Shown piece by piece: positions 1 through 8,094 of a stretch of 32,933 nt of DNA (position 1 is its first letter; every line of letters starts with the position of its first letter). Source of the stretch: RGIG4576 sp964536025 (GTDB lineage Bacteria > Bacteroidota > Bacteroidia > Bacteroidales > Muribaculaceae); contig CAZHXA010000024.1 of assembly GCA_964536025.1 (NCBI GenBank), positions 1 through 32,933 of the forward strand, given 5' to 3'. Position numbers and translations under genes: made by a program. The notes below the pieces were generated by a model, which was not told the origin of the DNA, made no database searches, and saw only the letters and a list, made by a program, of their open reading frames with translations.

Positions 1-1
1 A

Positions 2-184
2 GAGAATGATAATAATGCGGCACTAAGTAAAATTAAATGGCTGTATTCAGATATAGAATCGGTACCTTTTGTTAAAAGGATAAATATTAATGTTTCAATA
101 AGAAATGTAATAGGAATAGCTGACGCTATTGGTGTTGGTCTGTTCTTTTTACGTAAATTTCCCAATTTATGCTTGTTTAAATGA
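2..184 (+). CDS. 3' end of an unrecognised protein (partial)
   Basis: An open frame enters from the left edge and ends at a TGA at 182-184, giving about 60 C-terminal residues that finish in FLRKFPNLCLFK. I do not recognise the family. The fragment is mixed hydrophobic and basic, with no clear membrane segment or catalytic motif. It is convergent with the acyl-CoA dehydrogenase gene, and the hairpin at 247-287 lies between the two stops. Reading it as coding rests on uninterrupted frame and plausible composition only. Confidence 0.5.
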   Translation, partial: ENDNNAALSKIKWLYSDIESVPFVKRININVSIRNVIGIADAIGVGLFFLRKFPNLCLFK

Positions 185-237
185 AATAAGATGCAAATTT
201 AGGTAAAAACTATGATATATTTATTGATGAATGTAAT

Positions 238-287
238 GAAAATAAAAAATATCAGCAATATCATTTTTTTTGATATTGCTGATATTT
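238..287 (-). terminator. Rho-independent terminator of the etf/acyl-CoA dehydrogenase operon
   Basis: Arms 247-263 and 271-287 form a perfect 17-bp stem around a 7-nt loop. Read on the minus strand, the stem is followed by a T-rich tract (complement of 238-249). It begins about 21 nt past the stop of the acyl-CoA dehydrogenase gene. It could also stop the convergent + strand gene ending at 184, but there is no good T-tract on that side. Confidence 0.8.
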
Positions 288-308
288 AGAACTAGTATAT
301 ACTTCGAT

Positions 309-2021
309 TTATTCAGCTGTTGTGTAGCTATAATCAGACAATGACTCCATGTCAAATTTGTTTATAAATTCAGCATGTTTAGAAATTTCGGCTTCACCAA
401 AACGAATATAATTGTTTGCCGATTTAGTGAAACGTTCTGTACGAGTAGCATCAGCAAGCAACAAGTATCCCATAATAATGTGACCAGCCATTTCGACTAA
501 ACGACGTGCTTGAAAATCGGTATAAGTAGAATCTTTTACTTCACTAATTTTTGCAAGAGCAGATTCGTAGGTGGCAGTCATTGTTTGTAACTTGCTTTGT
601 AGAGGTTTTAAATGTGCTGCATATTCAGCTGCATCAAGTTCTTGAATAAATTTGCTATAAGTACCGGTTGTTACGTGACGAATAGCAGCAACAACTTGTA
701 GCTGAGTTGTTCCTTCATATATTGAAGTAATACGTGCATCACGATAAATACGTTCGCAAGCATAATCTTTCATAAAGCCTGAACCACCATGAATTTGGAT
801 GCAATCATAAGCATTTTGATTACAATATTCACTGCCCATACCCTTAGCCATAGGTGTACATGCGTCTGCAAGTTTGCTGTAATATTTCATCTCAGCACGT
901 TCTTCAGGAGTTAGCGTACGCTCTTTTGCGATATCTTCATATATTTTATACATATCAACAAAACGAGCTGTTGCGTATAATAGAGAGCGAGATGCATCGA
1001 GTTTTGCTTTCATTGTTGAAAGGATTTCAGCAACAGCAGGAAACTCTATAATTGCTTTTCCAAATTGCTTGCGATCTTGAGCATATGCGAGAGCTTCGCG
1101 ATATGCGATTTCACTCACACCTACAGATTGTGCTGCTATACCCAAGCGGGCTCCATTCATTAGAGCCATAACGTATTTAATCAAGCCTAATCTACGTGAT
1201 CCACAAAGTTCGGCTTTTGCATTTTTGTAAACAAGTTCACAAGTAGGAGAGCCCTTAATACCCATTTTATTTTCAATACGTCTTACGGTTACACCACCGT
1301 TACGCTTATCATAGATAAACATAGAAAGTCCACGTCCATCTTTTGTTCCTTCTTCTGAACGAGCTAAAACCAAATGAATATCGCTATCTCCATTTGTAAT
1401 GAAACGTTTAACGCCATTTAATAACCATGTTCCATCTTCTTGTGGTGTTGCTTTCAGCATAACGGATTGAAGGTCAGAACCGGCATCAGGTTCGGTTAAG
1501 TCCATTGACATTGTTTCTCCTGCACACACGCGAGTTATGTAGCGTTGTTTTTGATCTTCATCAGCAAATTCATAAATCGTTTCAGCACAATCTTGAAGTC
1601 CCCAAAGGTTTTCAAAACCAGTATCAGCACGGCTCACAATATCTGCAGCCATAATGTAAGGAGTAATAGGAAAATTTAAACCGCCAAAACGTCGAGGCAT
1701 TGCCATTCCCATTAAACCGGCTTTTCTGCAAGCTTCGATATTTTCTTGAGTCCCATCGGCATATATGACTTTACCATTTTCCACGCGAGGACCTTGGTGG
1801 TCTACACTTTCTGCATTTTCTGCAATAGTGGTGCCACACAATTCCCCTACAATTTCAAGTACTTTATCGTAGGAGTCCATTGCGTCTTCAAAATTGAATG
1901 GAGCATAATCAAATTTTTCGGCATCTGTATAATTACGTTCTTTTAGCTCAACAATCTTGTTCATCAATGGATGATTAAGATGATGCTTCAAGTCTGGATT
2001 GTCTGTATAGAAATTAGCCAT
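309..2021 (-). CDS. Acyl-CoA dehydrogenase (FAD, Etf-linked)
   Basis: Likely oxidises a short- or medium-chain acyl-CoA to the enoyl-CoA, passing electrons to the EtfAB encoded just upstream. The start at 2021 gives 570 residues beginning MANFYTDNPDL; an in-frame ATG at 2072 would run back into etfA and is less likely. Visible motifs are the family signature DLTEPDAGSD (about 174-183), the DRKQFGKAI helix (about 316-324), IHGGSGF, and IYEGT with the expected catalytic base at E436. At 570 residues it is longer than the roughly 380-residue classical enzymes, with an extra C-terminal helical region of about 120 residues. Its start lies 7 nt after the etfA stop, so the genes are co-transcribed. 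Substrate chain length cannot be read from the sequence; a butyryl-CoA dehydrogenase-like role is inference. Confidence 0.93.
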   Translation of the reverse strand: MANFYTDNPDLKHHLNHPLMNKIVELKERNYTDAEKFDYAPFNFEDAMDSYDKVLEIVGELCGTTIAENAESVDHQGPRVENGKVIYADGTQENIEACRKAGLMGMAMPRRFGGLNFPITPYIMAADIVSRADTGFENLWGLQDCAETIYEFADEDQKQRYITRVCAGETMSMDLTEPDAGSDLQSVMLKATPQEDGTWLLNGVKRFITNGDSDIHLVLARSEEGTKDGRGLSMFIYDKRNGGVTVRRIENKMGIKGSPTCELVYKNAKAELCGSRRLGLIKYVMALMNGARLGIAAQSVGVSEIAYREALAYAQDRKQFGKAIIEFPAVAEILSTMKAKLDASRSLLYATARFVDMYKIYEDIAKERTLTPEERAEMKYYSKLADACTPMAKGMGSEYCNQNAYDCIQIHGGSGFMKDYACERIYRDARITSIYEGTTQLQVVAAIRHVTTGTYSKFIQELDAAEYAAHLKPLQSKLQTMTATYESALAKISEVKDSTYTDFQARRLVEMAGHIIMGYLLLADATRTERFTKSANNYIRFGEAEISKHAEFINKFDMESLSDYSYTTAE

Positions 2022-2028
2022 GATTTTT

Positions 2029-3057
2029 TTACTTAGAGTTCTTTTTGTAATACTTAATAAGTTTAGGAACAATATCTTCCATATTTCCTGTAATTACGTA
2101 ATCTGCAATGGTGTTTATTGGTGCATTAGGATCATTATTGATAGAAATAATGATAGAACTATCTTGCATACCTGCTACATGTTGAATTTGTCCTGAGATA
2201 CCACACGCAATATATAATTTAGGGCGAACAGTAACACCTGTTTGACCAATTTGTCTTGCATGTTCGGTAAATCCGGCATCAACAGCTGCACGTGAAGCTC
2301 CAACTTCACCGCCCAAAACATTGGCTAATTCGTGTAGAAGATCGAAATTTTCTTTACTTCCAACGCCATATCCTCCGGCTACAATGATTGGAGCATTTTT
2401 GATGTTAATATTACTTTTTTCGATGTGACGTTCAATAATATTTACAACAAAATCGGCATCGCTTACATATTTGTTTACATCAAGGTCTACAACTTCGCCT
2501 TTGTAATTTGTGTCATAAATTTCTTTTTTCATGACACCTTCACGAACTGTAGCCATTTGTGGTCTACATTCAGGATTTACTATGGTTGCAACAATATTAC
2601 CACCAAACGCAGGACGAATTTGATATAATAAATTGCTATATTCTGCTCCTGTTTTGGGATCTTTATGATCTCCTATTTCCAATGATGTGCAATCGGCAGT
2701 AAGACCACTATGCAAGCAAGAGGAAACGCGAGGTCCTAAATCTCGACCAATACAAGTAGCACCCATTAAGCAAATTTGGGGGTTAATTTCTTTAAATAGG
2801 TTTATGATGATAGATGAGTGGGGTAGTGATGTATAAGGGTAAAGTCTTGAATCTTCTGCTTTATACACAACATCAACACCATAAGGAAACAATTGTTTTT
2901 CTATATTTTCAAGTTTGTCGCCAATAACGATGGCTTCTAACTTAACATTTAGTTCAGAGGCAAGTTTACGTCCTTTGGTAAGCAATTCAAGACTCACATC
3001 GGCAACTTTACCATCTTCATATTCACAATATACTATTAGATTATTTAAATCTGCCAT
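2029..3057 (-). CDS. etfA: Electron transfer flavoprotein alpha subunit
   Basis: Alpha subunit of the FAD heterodimer that carries electrons to or from the acyl-CoA dehydrogenase; cytoplasmic, 342 residues, close to the family norm. The N-terminal domain carries SGLTADCT (117-124) and QIRPAFGGN (147-155). The C-terminal FAD domain has GASRAAVDAGF (253-263), GQTGVTVRP (271-279) and the EtfA signature LYIACGISGQIQHVAGM (281-297). It follows etfB after 28 nt and precedes the dehydrogenase by 7 nt, so the order is etfB-etfA-acd. The ATG at 3057 fits the usual compact N-terminus. Confidence 0.96.
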   Translation of the reverse strand: MADLNNLIVYCEYEDGKVADVSLELLTKGRKLASELNVKLEAIVIGDKLENIEKQLFPYGVDVVYKAEDSRLYPYTSLPHSSIIINLFKEINPQICLMGATCIGRDLGPRVSSCLHSGLTADCTSLEIGDHKDPKTGAEYSNLLYQIRPAFGGNIVATIVNPECRPQMATVREGVMKKEIYDTNYKGEVVDLDVNKYVSDADFVVNIIERHIEKSNINIKNAPIIVAGGYGVGSKENFDLLHELANVLGGEVGASRAAVDAGFTEHARQIGQTGVTVRPKLYIACGISGQIQHVAGMQDSSIIISINNDPNAPINTIADYVITGNMEDIVPKLIKYYKKNSK

Positions 3058-3085
3058 AATTATTTCAATATAATTGTTAGATGAA

Positions 3086-3958
3086 TTAACCGATAGTGTG
3101 ATTTGCTATTAAATCTTGGATAAGTTCTTCGATTCCTGCATCATCAGAGCCATCAAGTTGTTTACTTTCTTTAGCCGTAAACACAACGTTTACGACTGTT
3201 TTTACCTTCGTTGGAGAGCCATTAAGTCCTATTTGATTTGGATCTGCTTCCACATCGGTCGCACTCCATTCCATAAGGTTTAAATAATCGCGACCTTCAA
3301 GACATTTTGCTTTTTCATCACTAAGTAATGCCTTTTCACTTGGAGTAACAGCATATTTATATTTTTGAATAAGGCGTGCATTACGAGGTCTGCATGAAGC
3401 AGCCGAACCATTAACAGTTACAACAAGAGGAAGAGGAGAAACTACAGTTTCATAACCGCTTTCAATACGACGTTTAATGGTTGCTTTTCCATCATTTACG
3501 TAAACTTCTTCAGCATAAGTTACTTGTGGTAAACCTAATTTTTCAGCAATCTGAGGCCCAACTTGCGCAGTGTCTCCATCTATAGCTTGTCGTCCACCGA
3601 TTATAATGTCATAATCCTTAATATGCTTTACAGCAGCAGCTAAAGAATAGGATGTTGCTAAAGTGTCTGCTCCACCTAAAGCACGGTCGGTTAAAACGAT
3701 TCCGGTATCTGCACCACGATATAATCCTTCACGAATAACTTCAGCAGCACGCGGAAGTCCCATTGTCAATAGAGTGATTTTTGAACCAGGGTGTTCATCT
3801 TTAAGTCTCAAGGCTTGTTCTAATGCATTTAAATCTTCAGGATTGAAGATCGCAGGAAGTGCAGCACGGTTGATTGTGCCATCTGCTTTCATTGCATCTT
3901 TGCCCACATTACGAGTGTCTGGCACTTGTTTTGCCAAAACTACAATATTTAAACTCAT
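3086..3958 (-). CDS. etfB: Electron transfer flavoprotein beta subunit
   Basis: Beta subunit of Etf, first gene of the operon. I choose the ATG at 3958 (MSLNIVVLAKQVPDTR), giving 290 residues, because EtfB proteins begin at this point; an upstream in-frame ATG at 3997 adds an unconserved 13-residue extension. The nucleotide-binding loop reads GGRQAIDGDTAQVGP (121-135). That resembles the EtfB class associated with clostridial, bifurcation-capable Etfs, where this loop holds a second FAD, rather than the AMP-binding mitochondrial type. The class assignment is from memory of the family; actual bifurcation is inference. The promoter and hairpin upstream are listed separately. Confidence 0.95.
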   Translation of the reverse strand: MSLNIVVLAKQVPDTRNVGKDAMKADGTINRAALPAIFNPEDLNALEQALRLKDEHPGSKITLLTMGLPRAAEVIREGLYRGADTGIVLTDRALGGADTLATSYSLAAAVKHIKDYDIIIGGRQAIDGDTAQVGPQIAEKLGLPQVTYAEEVYVNDGKATIKRRIESGYETVVSPLPLVVTVNGSAASCRPRNARLIQKYKYAVTPSEKALLSDEKAKCLEGRDYLNLMEWSATDVEADPNQIGLNGSPTKVKTVVNVVFTAKESKQLDGSDDAGIEELIQDLIANHTIG

Positions 3959-4009
3959 AATATTATTTTTATAAATGTATTTAGTTATATATGTCAAGTT
4001 TTCATAGAT

Positions 4010-4041
4010 ATGTATTTACATTCATGTACATGTAAATACAT
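4010..4041. promoter_or_regulatory. Perfect 12-bp inverted repeat at the head of the etf operon
   Basis: ATGTATTTACAT at 4010-4021 and its exact reverse complement at 4030-4041 flank an 8-nt spacer. The site is 51 nt upstream of the etfB start and 8 nt downstream of the exact TAACTTTG box at 4049-4056. It would therefore occupy roughly the first 30 transcribed bases. It could be an operator for a dimeric repressor or a 5' hairpin in the mRNA. It is not followed by a T-tract, which argues against a rarA terminator. Confidence 0.6.
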
Positions 4042-4048
4042 TGCATTG

Positions 4049-4056
4049 CAAAGTTA
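4049..4056 (-). promoter_or_regulatory. Predicted -7 promoter element for etfB-etfA-acd
   Basis: The minus strand reads TAACTTTG, an exact match to the Bacteroidota -7 consensus TAnnTTTG, about 90 nt upstream of the etfB start. No TTTG was found at the expected -33 spacing, so the call rests on the -7 box and on its position between rarA and etfB. Confidence 0.45.
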
Positions 4057-4100
4057 AGTAATTAAGTGAATTAAATTACTGAATTTATCTAAAAAAACGT

Positions 4101-5384
4101 TTAATCAGCTTTGTTTTTATTCCATAATACATTCATGCGTTCCGCCAATTTTATTTCAGCTTGATTATTTGCAGCTTTCCAAAATGTTGGATGATTAGCT
4201 TCTTGAGGCATGAATTCTTGAGGTACGAAATTTCCGGGATAATCGTGTGCATACTTATAGCCTGCACCATATCCAAGTTCTTCCATTAGTTTTGTTGGGG
4301 CATTACGAATGTGAAGAGGGACAGGTAAATTCCCAGTCTTCTCAACAAATTCAATGGCTGAATTAATTGCCATATATGCAGAGTTACTTTTAGGCGATGT
4401 AGCAAGATAAATAGTACATTCAGCCAACGGAATACGCCCTTCAGGCCAACCTATTTTTTGAAGAATATCAAATGTAGCATTTGCTAAGAGCAATGCATTT
4501 GGATTTGCTAAACCAATATCCTCTGCAGCAAGAATAGCAAGACGTCTTGCTATAAATTTGGGGTCTTCACCTCCTACAATAAGACGTGCAAGCCAATAGA
4601 TAGCAGCATCAGGATCGCTGCCTCGTACACTTTTTATAAATGCAGATATAATGTCATAATGAAGTTCTCCGTTTTTGTCAAAAGCCATTGGATTTTGTTG
4701 TAATCGTTGTGTAACAATTTCATCATTAATAACAAATGGTTCATGAACAGAGACTGATTGCATTATTAAATCAAGAATATTGAGGAGTTTGCGGGCGTCT
4801 CCTCCTGAAAACCTCAATAAGGCTTCGGTGCTTTCTATTCTTACTTCTCGATTTAAAAAAATCTTATCAGTAGAAACAGCACGATTAAGCAGTTCAAGTA
4901 AATCATTTTTTTCTAGAGGATTAAGTACATATACTTGAGCTCTGGAAAGTAATGGGCGAATAACTTCAAAAGATGGATTTTCTGTAGTTGCTCCAATTAG
5001 TGTAACTGTTCCATTTTCTACTGCACCGAGAAGTGAATCTTGTTGAGATTTGTTAAATCTATGTATTTCATCAATAAATAAAATAGGGCGTCCTTTTGAA
5101 AACATACTTTGTGCATCGTGCTTACAGCGTTCAATAATGTCACGCACATCTTTTACTCCTGATGTTACAGCAGAAAGCGTATAAAAAGGAACTTGTGCTT
5201 GTTCTGCTATAATTCGAGCTATGGTTGTTTTGCCAACACCAGGAGGACCCCATAAAATAAATGAAGAAATATTACCTGATTCTATCATTCTTCTTAAAAT
5301 GGCACCTTCTCCCACAAGATGTTTTTGCCCGATATATTCATCAAGCGTTTTGGGTCTTAATCTTTCTGCTAATGGTTCATACAT
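4101..5384 (-). CDS. rarA: Replication-associated recombination protein A (RarA/MgsA AAA+ ATPase)
   Basis: AAA+ ATPase of the clamp-loader-like MgsA/RarA/WRNIP1 family, which acts at stalled replication forks. Starting at 5384 (MYEPLAERLRPKTLDEYIGQ), the product is 427 residues, the usual length. Walker A is GPPGVGKT (46-53), Walker B is ILFIDE (101-106), sensor 1 is TTEN (133-136), and the SR arginine-finger motif is near 148-149. The C-terminal half carries the family-typical GGEDPKFIARRL and LYIA/YMAINSA-type helices. An in-frame ATG at 5402 overlaps the predicted promoter and is rejected as the start. The gene is divergent from the HU gene at 5525 and has its own -7 box. Confidence 0.96.
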   Translation of the reverse strand: MYEPLAERLRPKTLDEYIGQKHLVGEGAILRRMIESGNISSFILWGPPGVGKTTIARIIAEQAQVPFYTLSAVTSGVKDVRDIIERCKHDAQSMFSKGRPILFIDEIHRFNKSQQDSLLGAVENGTVTLIGATTENPSFEVIRPLLSRAQVYVLNPLEKNDLLELLNRAVSTDKIFLNREVRIESTEALLRFSGGDARKLLNILDLIMQSVSVHEPFVINDEIVTQRLQQNPMAFDKNGELHYDIISAFIKSVRGSDPDAAIYWLARLIVGGEDPKFIARRLAILAAEDIGLANPNALLLANATFDILQKIGWPEGRIPLAECTIYLATSPKSNSAYMAINSAIEFVEKTGNLPVPLHIRNAPTKLMEELGYGAGYKYAHDYPGNFVPQEFMPQEANHPTFWKAANNQAEIKLAERMNVLWNKNKAD

Positions 5385-5391
5385 AATGATA

Positions 5392-5399
5392 CAAAAGTA
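5392..5399 (-). promoter_or_regulatory. Predicted -7 element for rarA
   Basis: The minus strand reads TACTTTTG, an exact TAnnTTTG match that ends only 7 nt before the chosen rarA ATG. If it is the real promoter, the transcript is leaderless or has a leader of a very few bases. No -33 TTTG is seen. Confidence 0.4.
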
Positions 5400-5472
5400 C
5401 ATATTTTTCTTTATATTACGTTATCATGAATTAATAATAAAAAATACCGTTATTAAAATAAATGTTAATAGA

Positions 5473-5505
5473 TGTGCGTAATATGATGATAAATTGGTAT
5501 TTTTG
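5473..5505 (+). promoter_or_regulatory. Predicted promoter for the HU / HU-LysM pair
   Basis: A TGTG (3 of 4 match to TTTG) at 5473-5476 is followed after 21 nt by TATTTTTG at 5498-5505, an exact -7 box. The HU start is at 5525, giving a short leader. This also supports the downstream ATG as the HU start, because the longer open frame would begin upstream of the promoter. Confidence 0.5.
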
Positions 5506-5524
5506 TAAACTGACTTTATGTGTT

Positions 5525-5797
5525 ATGGATAATAAACAATTGCAAGATATAATTTCCAAAAAAATGGGAAGGAGTTATGATGATGTATCTAAATTAATGG
5601 ATGCTCTTGTAACAACAATAAAAGAACGGTGTGGAGAGCTTGATAGTATTGCAATACCGGGATTTGGGACTTTTGAAGCTAAAAAAAAATCAGAACGAAT
5701 TGTTGTTAATCCCGCAAATGGGAAACGTATGCTTGTCCCTCCTAAAATCACGCTTTCTTTTAAACCAAGTGCATTGCTTAAATCAAAAGTGAAATGA
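5525..5797 (+). CDS. HU/IHF-family DNA-binding protein
   Basis: Small nucleoid protein of 90 residues starting MDNKQLQDIISKKMG. The dimerisation helices occupy about 1-40. GFGTF (46-50) starts the saddle, and the DNA-binding arm spans about 53-76 with N62-P63, the position of the intercalating proline of HU/IHF. This size and layout match ordinary HU. It lies 47 nt upstream of the HU-LysM gene in the same direction, so the two HU-domain proteins are probably co-transcribed and might heterodimerise through their HU parts, which is inference. Confidence 0.92.
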   Translation: MDNKQLQDIISKKMGRSYDDVSKLMDALVTTIKERCGELDSIAIPGFGTFEAKKKSERIVVNPANGKRMLVPPKITLSFKPSALLKSKVK

Positions 5798-5844
5798 TTT
5801 TTTAATGCCAACTAATAAAAATATTGCATTTATACATGTACTAA

Positions 5845-6951
5845 ATGAATAATAAGATAACTTTTCCCGAACTTGTTGACAATATAGCAGAACTTACCAA
5901 TACCTCAAAGCGAACTAGTGAATTATTCCTTAAAGAATTGTTTGGAACAATAAAAGAGCGTTTAGAGCAAGGAGAAACTGTTAAAGTGAAAAATTTGGGT
6001 GTCTTTAAAGTAGTCGAAATAGCATCACGCAAAAGCGTAAATGTGAATACCGGTGAAGAATTAGAGATTCCGTCACATAATAGAATAAGTTTTACTCCGG
6101 ATAAGGTTATAGCTGAAGCTATAAATATGCCATTTGATGGCTTTGAAACGATTATATTAGACGATAATATTACAGAGAAAGAACTTAAAGAACTTGCTTC
6201 TCTTGATGATGGCGAATTGGATTCTAAAAATGAGATAAAAATTGAGGAAAACGATGAAATGCTACCACCTCCTTTTGTTGAAAATGCCTTGTCAAATGTA
6301 AACGAGACATCCAATATTGAAACTGAGCAAAAAGATGCTTCTTGCGAAAATAAAAATCAAGAGGAGACAGCTACAGCTAAAGAAGATGAAGAAATTAATG
6401 ATATATCGGATAATGTATCAGAAGTAAATAATGAGCCAATAGAGTGTTTCGAGAGTGACAGAGAGTTTGAAGAAAAACATCAGCAAAACGATGCAAGAAA
6501 GTCTTTTGTCTTGGGATTTACCGGTGGTATTTTATTGTGTATTCTGATAGGTGTTATTGCTATAGCTGTATGTCGCAGTTGTTTTATGGACTTTTTGTTG
6601 TTTAAAGATTCTGTATCTGATTCCCCAAAGACAGAACTAAAAATAGATTCTGATGTAGTTGATACTGCGATGAATAAGCAAAAAAAGATGCAAGTTACAA
6701 CAGATGTTCCTAAAATTGTTGTTGATACAGTACGAGTTAATTATTATTTGACAAAAATGTCTAGGAAACATTATGGTAGGTATGAATTCTGGGTTTATAT
6801 CTATGAAGATAATAAAGATAAAATTGCAAACCCAAATAAAATAGCACCTGGTTTGGAGGTAGTAATTCCACCTGCCGATAAATACGGTATAGATAAAAAT
6901 AATGAAGAGAGTGTGAAGAAAGCGAAATTACTTGCTGAAAAAATATTGTAA
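5845..6951 (+). CDS. HU domain - transmembrane - LysM protein
   Basis: A 368-residue protein with three parts. Residues 1-93 form an HU fold: helices, then LGVFKVVEIA at the usual GFGTF position, then the arm. The arm has N66-V67 where HU has Asn-Pro, so the intercalating proline is missing. Residues 94-218 are a long acidic, low-complexity linker. Residues 221-243 (FVLGFTGGILLCILIGVIAI...) are a single membrane helix preceded by RK, predicting N-terminus in and C-terminus out. Residues about 298-342 resemble a LysM domain (NYYLTKMSRKHYG ... ANPNKIAPGLEVVIPP). HU domains bind DNA and LysM domains bind peptidoglycan, so the architecture suggests a link between nucleoid and cell wall; that role is inference. 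It is probably co-transcribed with the HU gene upstream. Confidence 0.9.
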   Translation: MNNKITFPELVDNIAELTNTSKRTSELFLKELFGTIKERLEQGETVKVKNLGVFKVVEIASRKSVNVNTGEELEIPSHNRISFTPDKVIAEAINMPFDGFETIILDDNITEKELKELASLDDGELDSKNEIKIEENDEMLPPPFVENALSNVNETSNIETEQKDASCENKNQEETATAKEDEEINDISDNVSEVNNEPIECFESDREFEEKHQQNDARKSFVLGFTGGILLCILIGVIAIAVCRSCFMDFLLFKDSVSDSPKTELKIDSDVVDTAMNKQKKMQVTTDVPKIVVDTVRVNYYLTKMSRKHYGRYEFWVYIYEDNKDKIANPNKIAPGLEVVIPPADKYGIDKNNEESVKKAKLLAEKIL

Positions 6952-6994
6952 TTTAACATTACTAACTTAAAATATTATAAATTAACTCCCTTCG

Positions 6995-7027
6995 ATTGTT
7001 ATAATATCAGCTAATGTAATATATTTG
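6995..7027 (+). promoter_or_regulatory. Predicted promoter of the moxR-bat operon
   Basis: ATTG at 6995-6998 (3 of 4 to TTTG) and TATATTTG at 7020-7027 (exact TAnnTTTG) are separated by 21 nt. The leader to the moxR ATG would be about 45 nt. This is the only recognisable promoter before the long run of genes to 16109. Confidence 0.5.
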
Positions 7028-7077
7028 CATATATAAAGAAATAACAAAGAAATTGATCACAAAAATAGTTTGTAACA

Positions 7078-8073
7078 ATGAACGAATCTGTTAATATCAG
7101 AGAACTTAATGACATGATTGCTGCAAAGAGCAATTTTGTAAATATGATAACAAAAGGTATGGATCAAACCATAGTAGGACAAAAACATTTGGTCGAGTCA
7201 TTACTTATTGCATTGTTGGCTGACGGTCACATATTATTAGAAGGTGTTCCGGGGCTTGCTAAAACTCTTGCAATAAAGACTCTTGCAACATTGGTAGATG
7301 CGAAGTATAGCCGTATACAATTTACACCTGATTTATTGCCTGCAGATGTTGTGGGTACTATGGTTTACAGTATTAAGAATGAAAGCTTTGAAGTAAAAAA
7401 AGGACCTGTCTTTGCTAATTTTGTATTAGCGGATGAAATAAACCGTGCTCCGGCAAAAGTTCAGAGTGCGTTACTCGAAGCTATGCAAGAACGCCAAGTT
7501 ACAATTGGTGATAATACATTCAAATTAGATAATCCATTCCTTGTAATGGCAACGCAAAACCCAATTGAGCAAGAAGGAACATACCCACTTCCTGAAGCAC
7601 AAGTTGACCGCTTTTTAATGAAAGTTATAATCGGTTATCCTAATAAAGACGAAGAAAAATTGATAGTTCGACAAAATATCAATTCCATAAAAACGAATGT
7701 TATGGCGTTGGTTAAGCCCGAAGAAATAGTCGAAGTGCGTGAATTGGTTAATAAAATATATATCGATGAAAAAATTGAAAGATATATTGTTGATATTGTT
7801 TTCGCAACACGTTTCCCAAGTGATTACGGATTAAATGATTTAACAAGTATAATTTCATTTGGAGCATCACCTCGTGCATCTATCAGTTTAGCTCGTGCTG
7901 CACGTGCATACGCTTTTTTAAAGAATCGTGGTTATGTTATACCCGAAGATATTCGTGCAGTAAGTCATGATGTTTTAAGACATCGTATAGGTTTGTCTTA
8001 TGAAGCTGAAGCGAACAATATTAGTGCAGACGAGGTTATAAGTGAAATCTTGGATAAAATAGCAGTACCTTAA
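7078..8073 (+). CDS. moxR: MoxR family AAA+ ATPase
   Basis: A 331-residue MoxR-type AAA+ protein, thought to act as a chaperone for the von Willebrand factor A proteins encoded beside it. Walker A is GVPGLAKT (56-63), Walker B is FVLADEIN (115-122), sensor 1 is ATQNP (158-162), and the conserved EAQVDRF follows at 173-179. The length is typical. It heads the aerotolerance cluster, with the DUF58 gene starting 21 nt after its stop. Confidence 0.95.
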   Translation: MNESVNIRELNDMIAAKSNFVNMITKGMDQTIVGQKHLVESLLIALLADGHILLEGVPGLAKTLAIKTLATLVDAKYSRIQFTPDLLPADVVGTMVYSIKNESFEVKKGPVFANFVLADEINRAPAKVQSALLEAMQERQVTIGDNTFKLDNPFLVMATQNPIEQEGTYPLPEAQVDRFLMKVIIGYPNKDEEKLIVRQNINSIKTNVMALVKPEEIVEVRELVNKIYIDEKIERYIVDIVFATRFPSDYGLNDLTSIISFGASPRASISLARAARAYAFLKNRGYVIPEDIRAVSHDVLRHRIGLSYEAEANNISADEVISEILDKIAVP

Positions 8074-8094
8074 TTTATTATAGTACTTTTTTAA

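Noticed and set aside
854..1051. Open frame on the + strand, antisense to the acyl-CoA dehydrogenase gene
   Set aside because: It lies entirely inside a strongly supported gene on the other strand and has no promoter, start context or recognisable domain.
4057..4080. AGTAATT/AATTACT hairpin as a rarA terminator
   Set aside because: Only 7 A/T-rich pairs around a 10-nt loop, with no T-tract on the minus strand.
5841..6314. 157-codon minus-strand frame opposite the HU-LysM gene
   Set aside because: It is Ser/Phe-rich, opposite the acidic linker codons, and has no promoter or family features.
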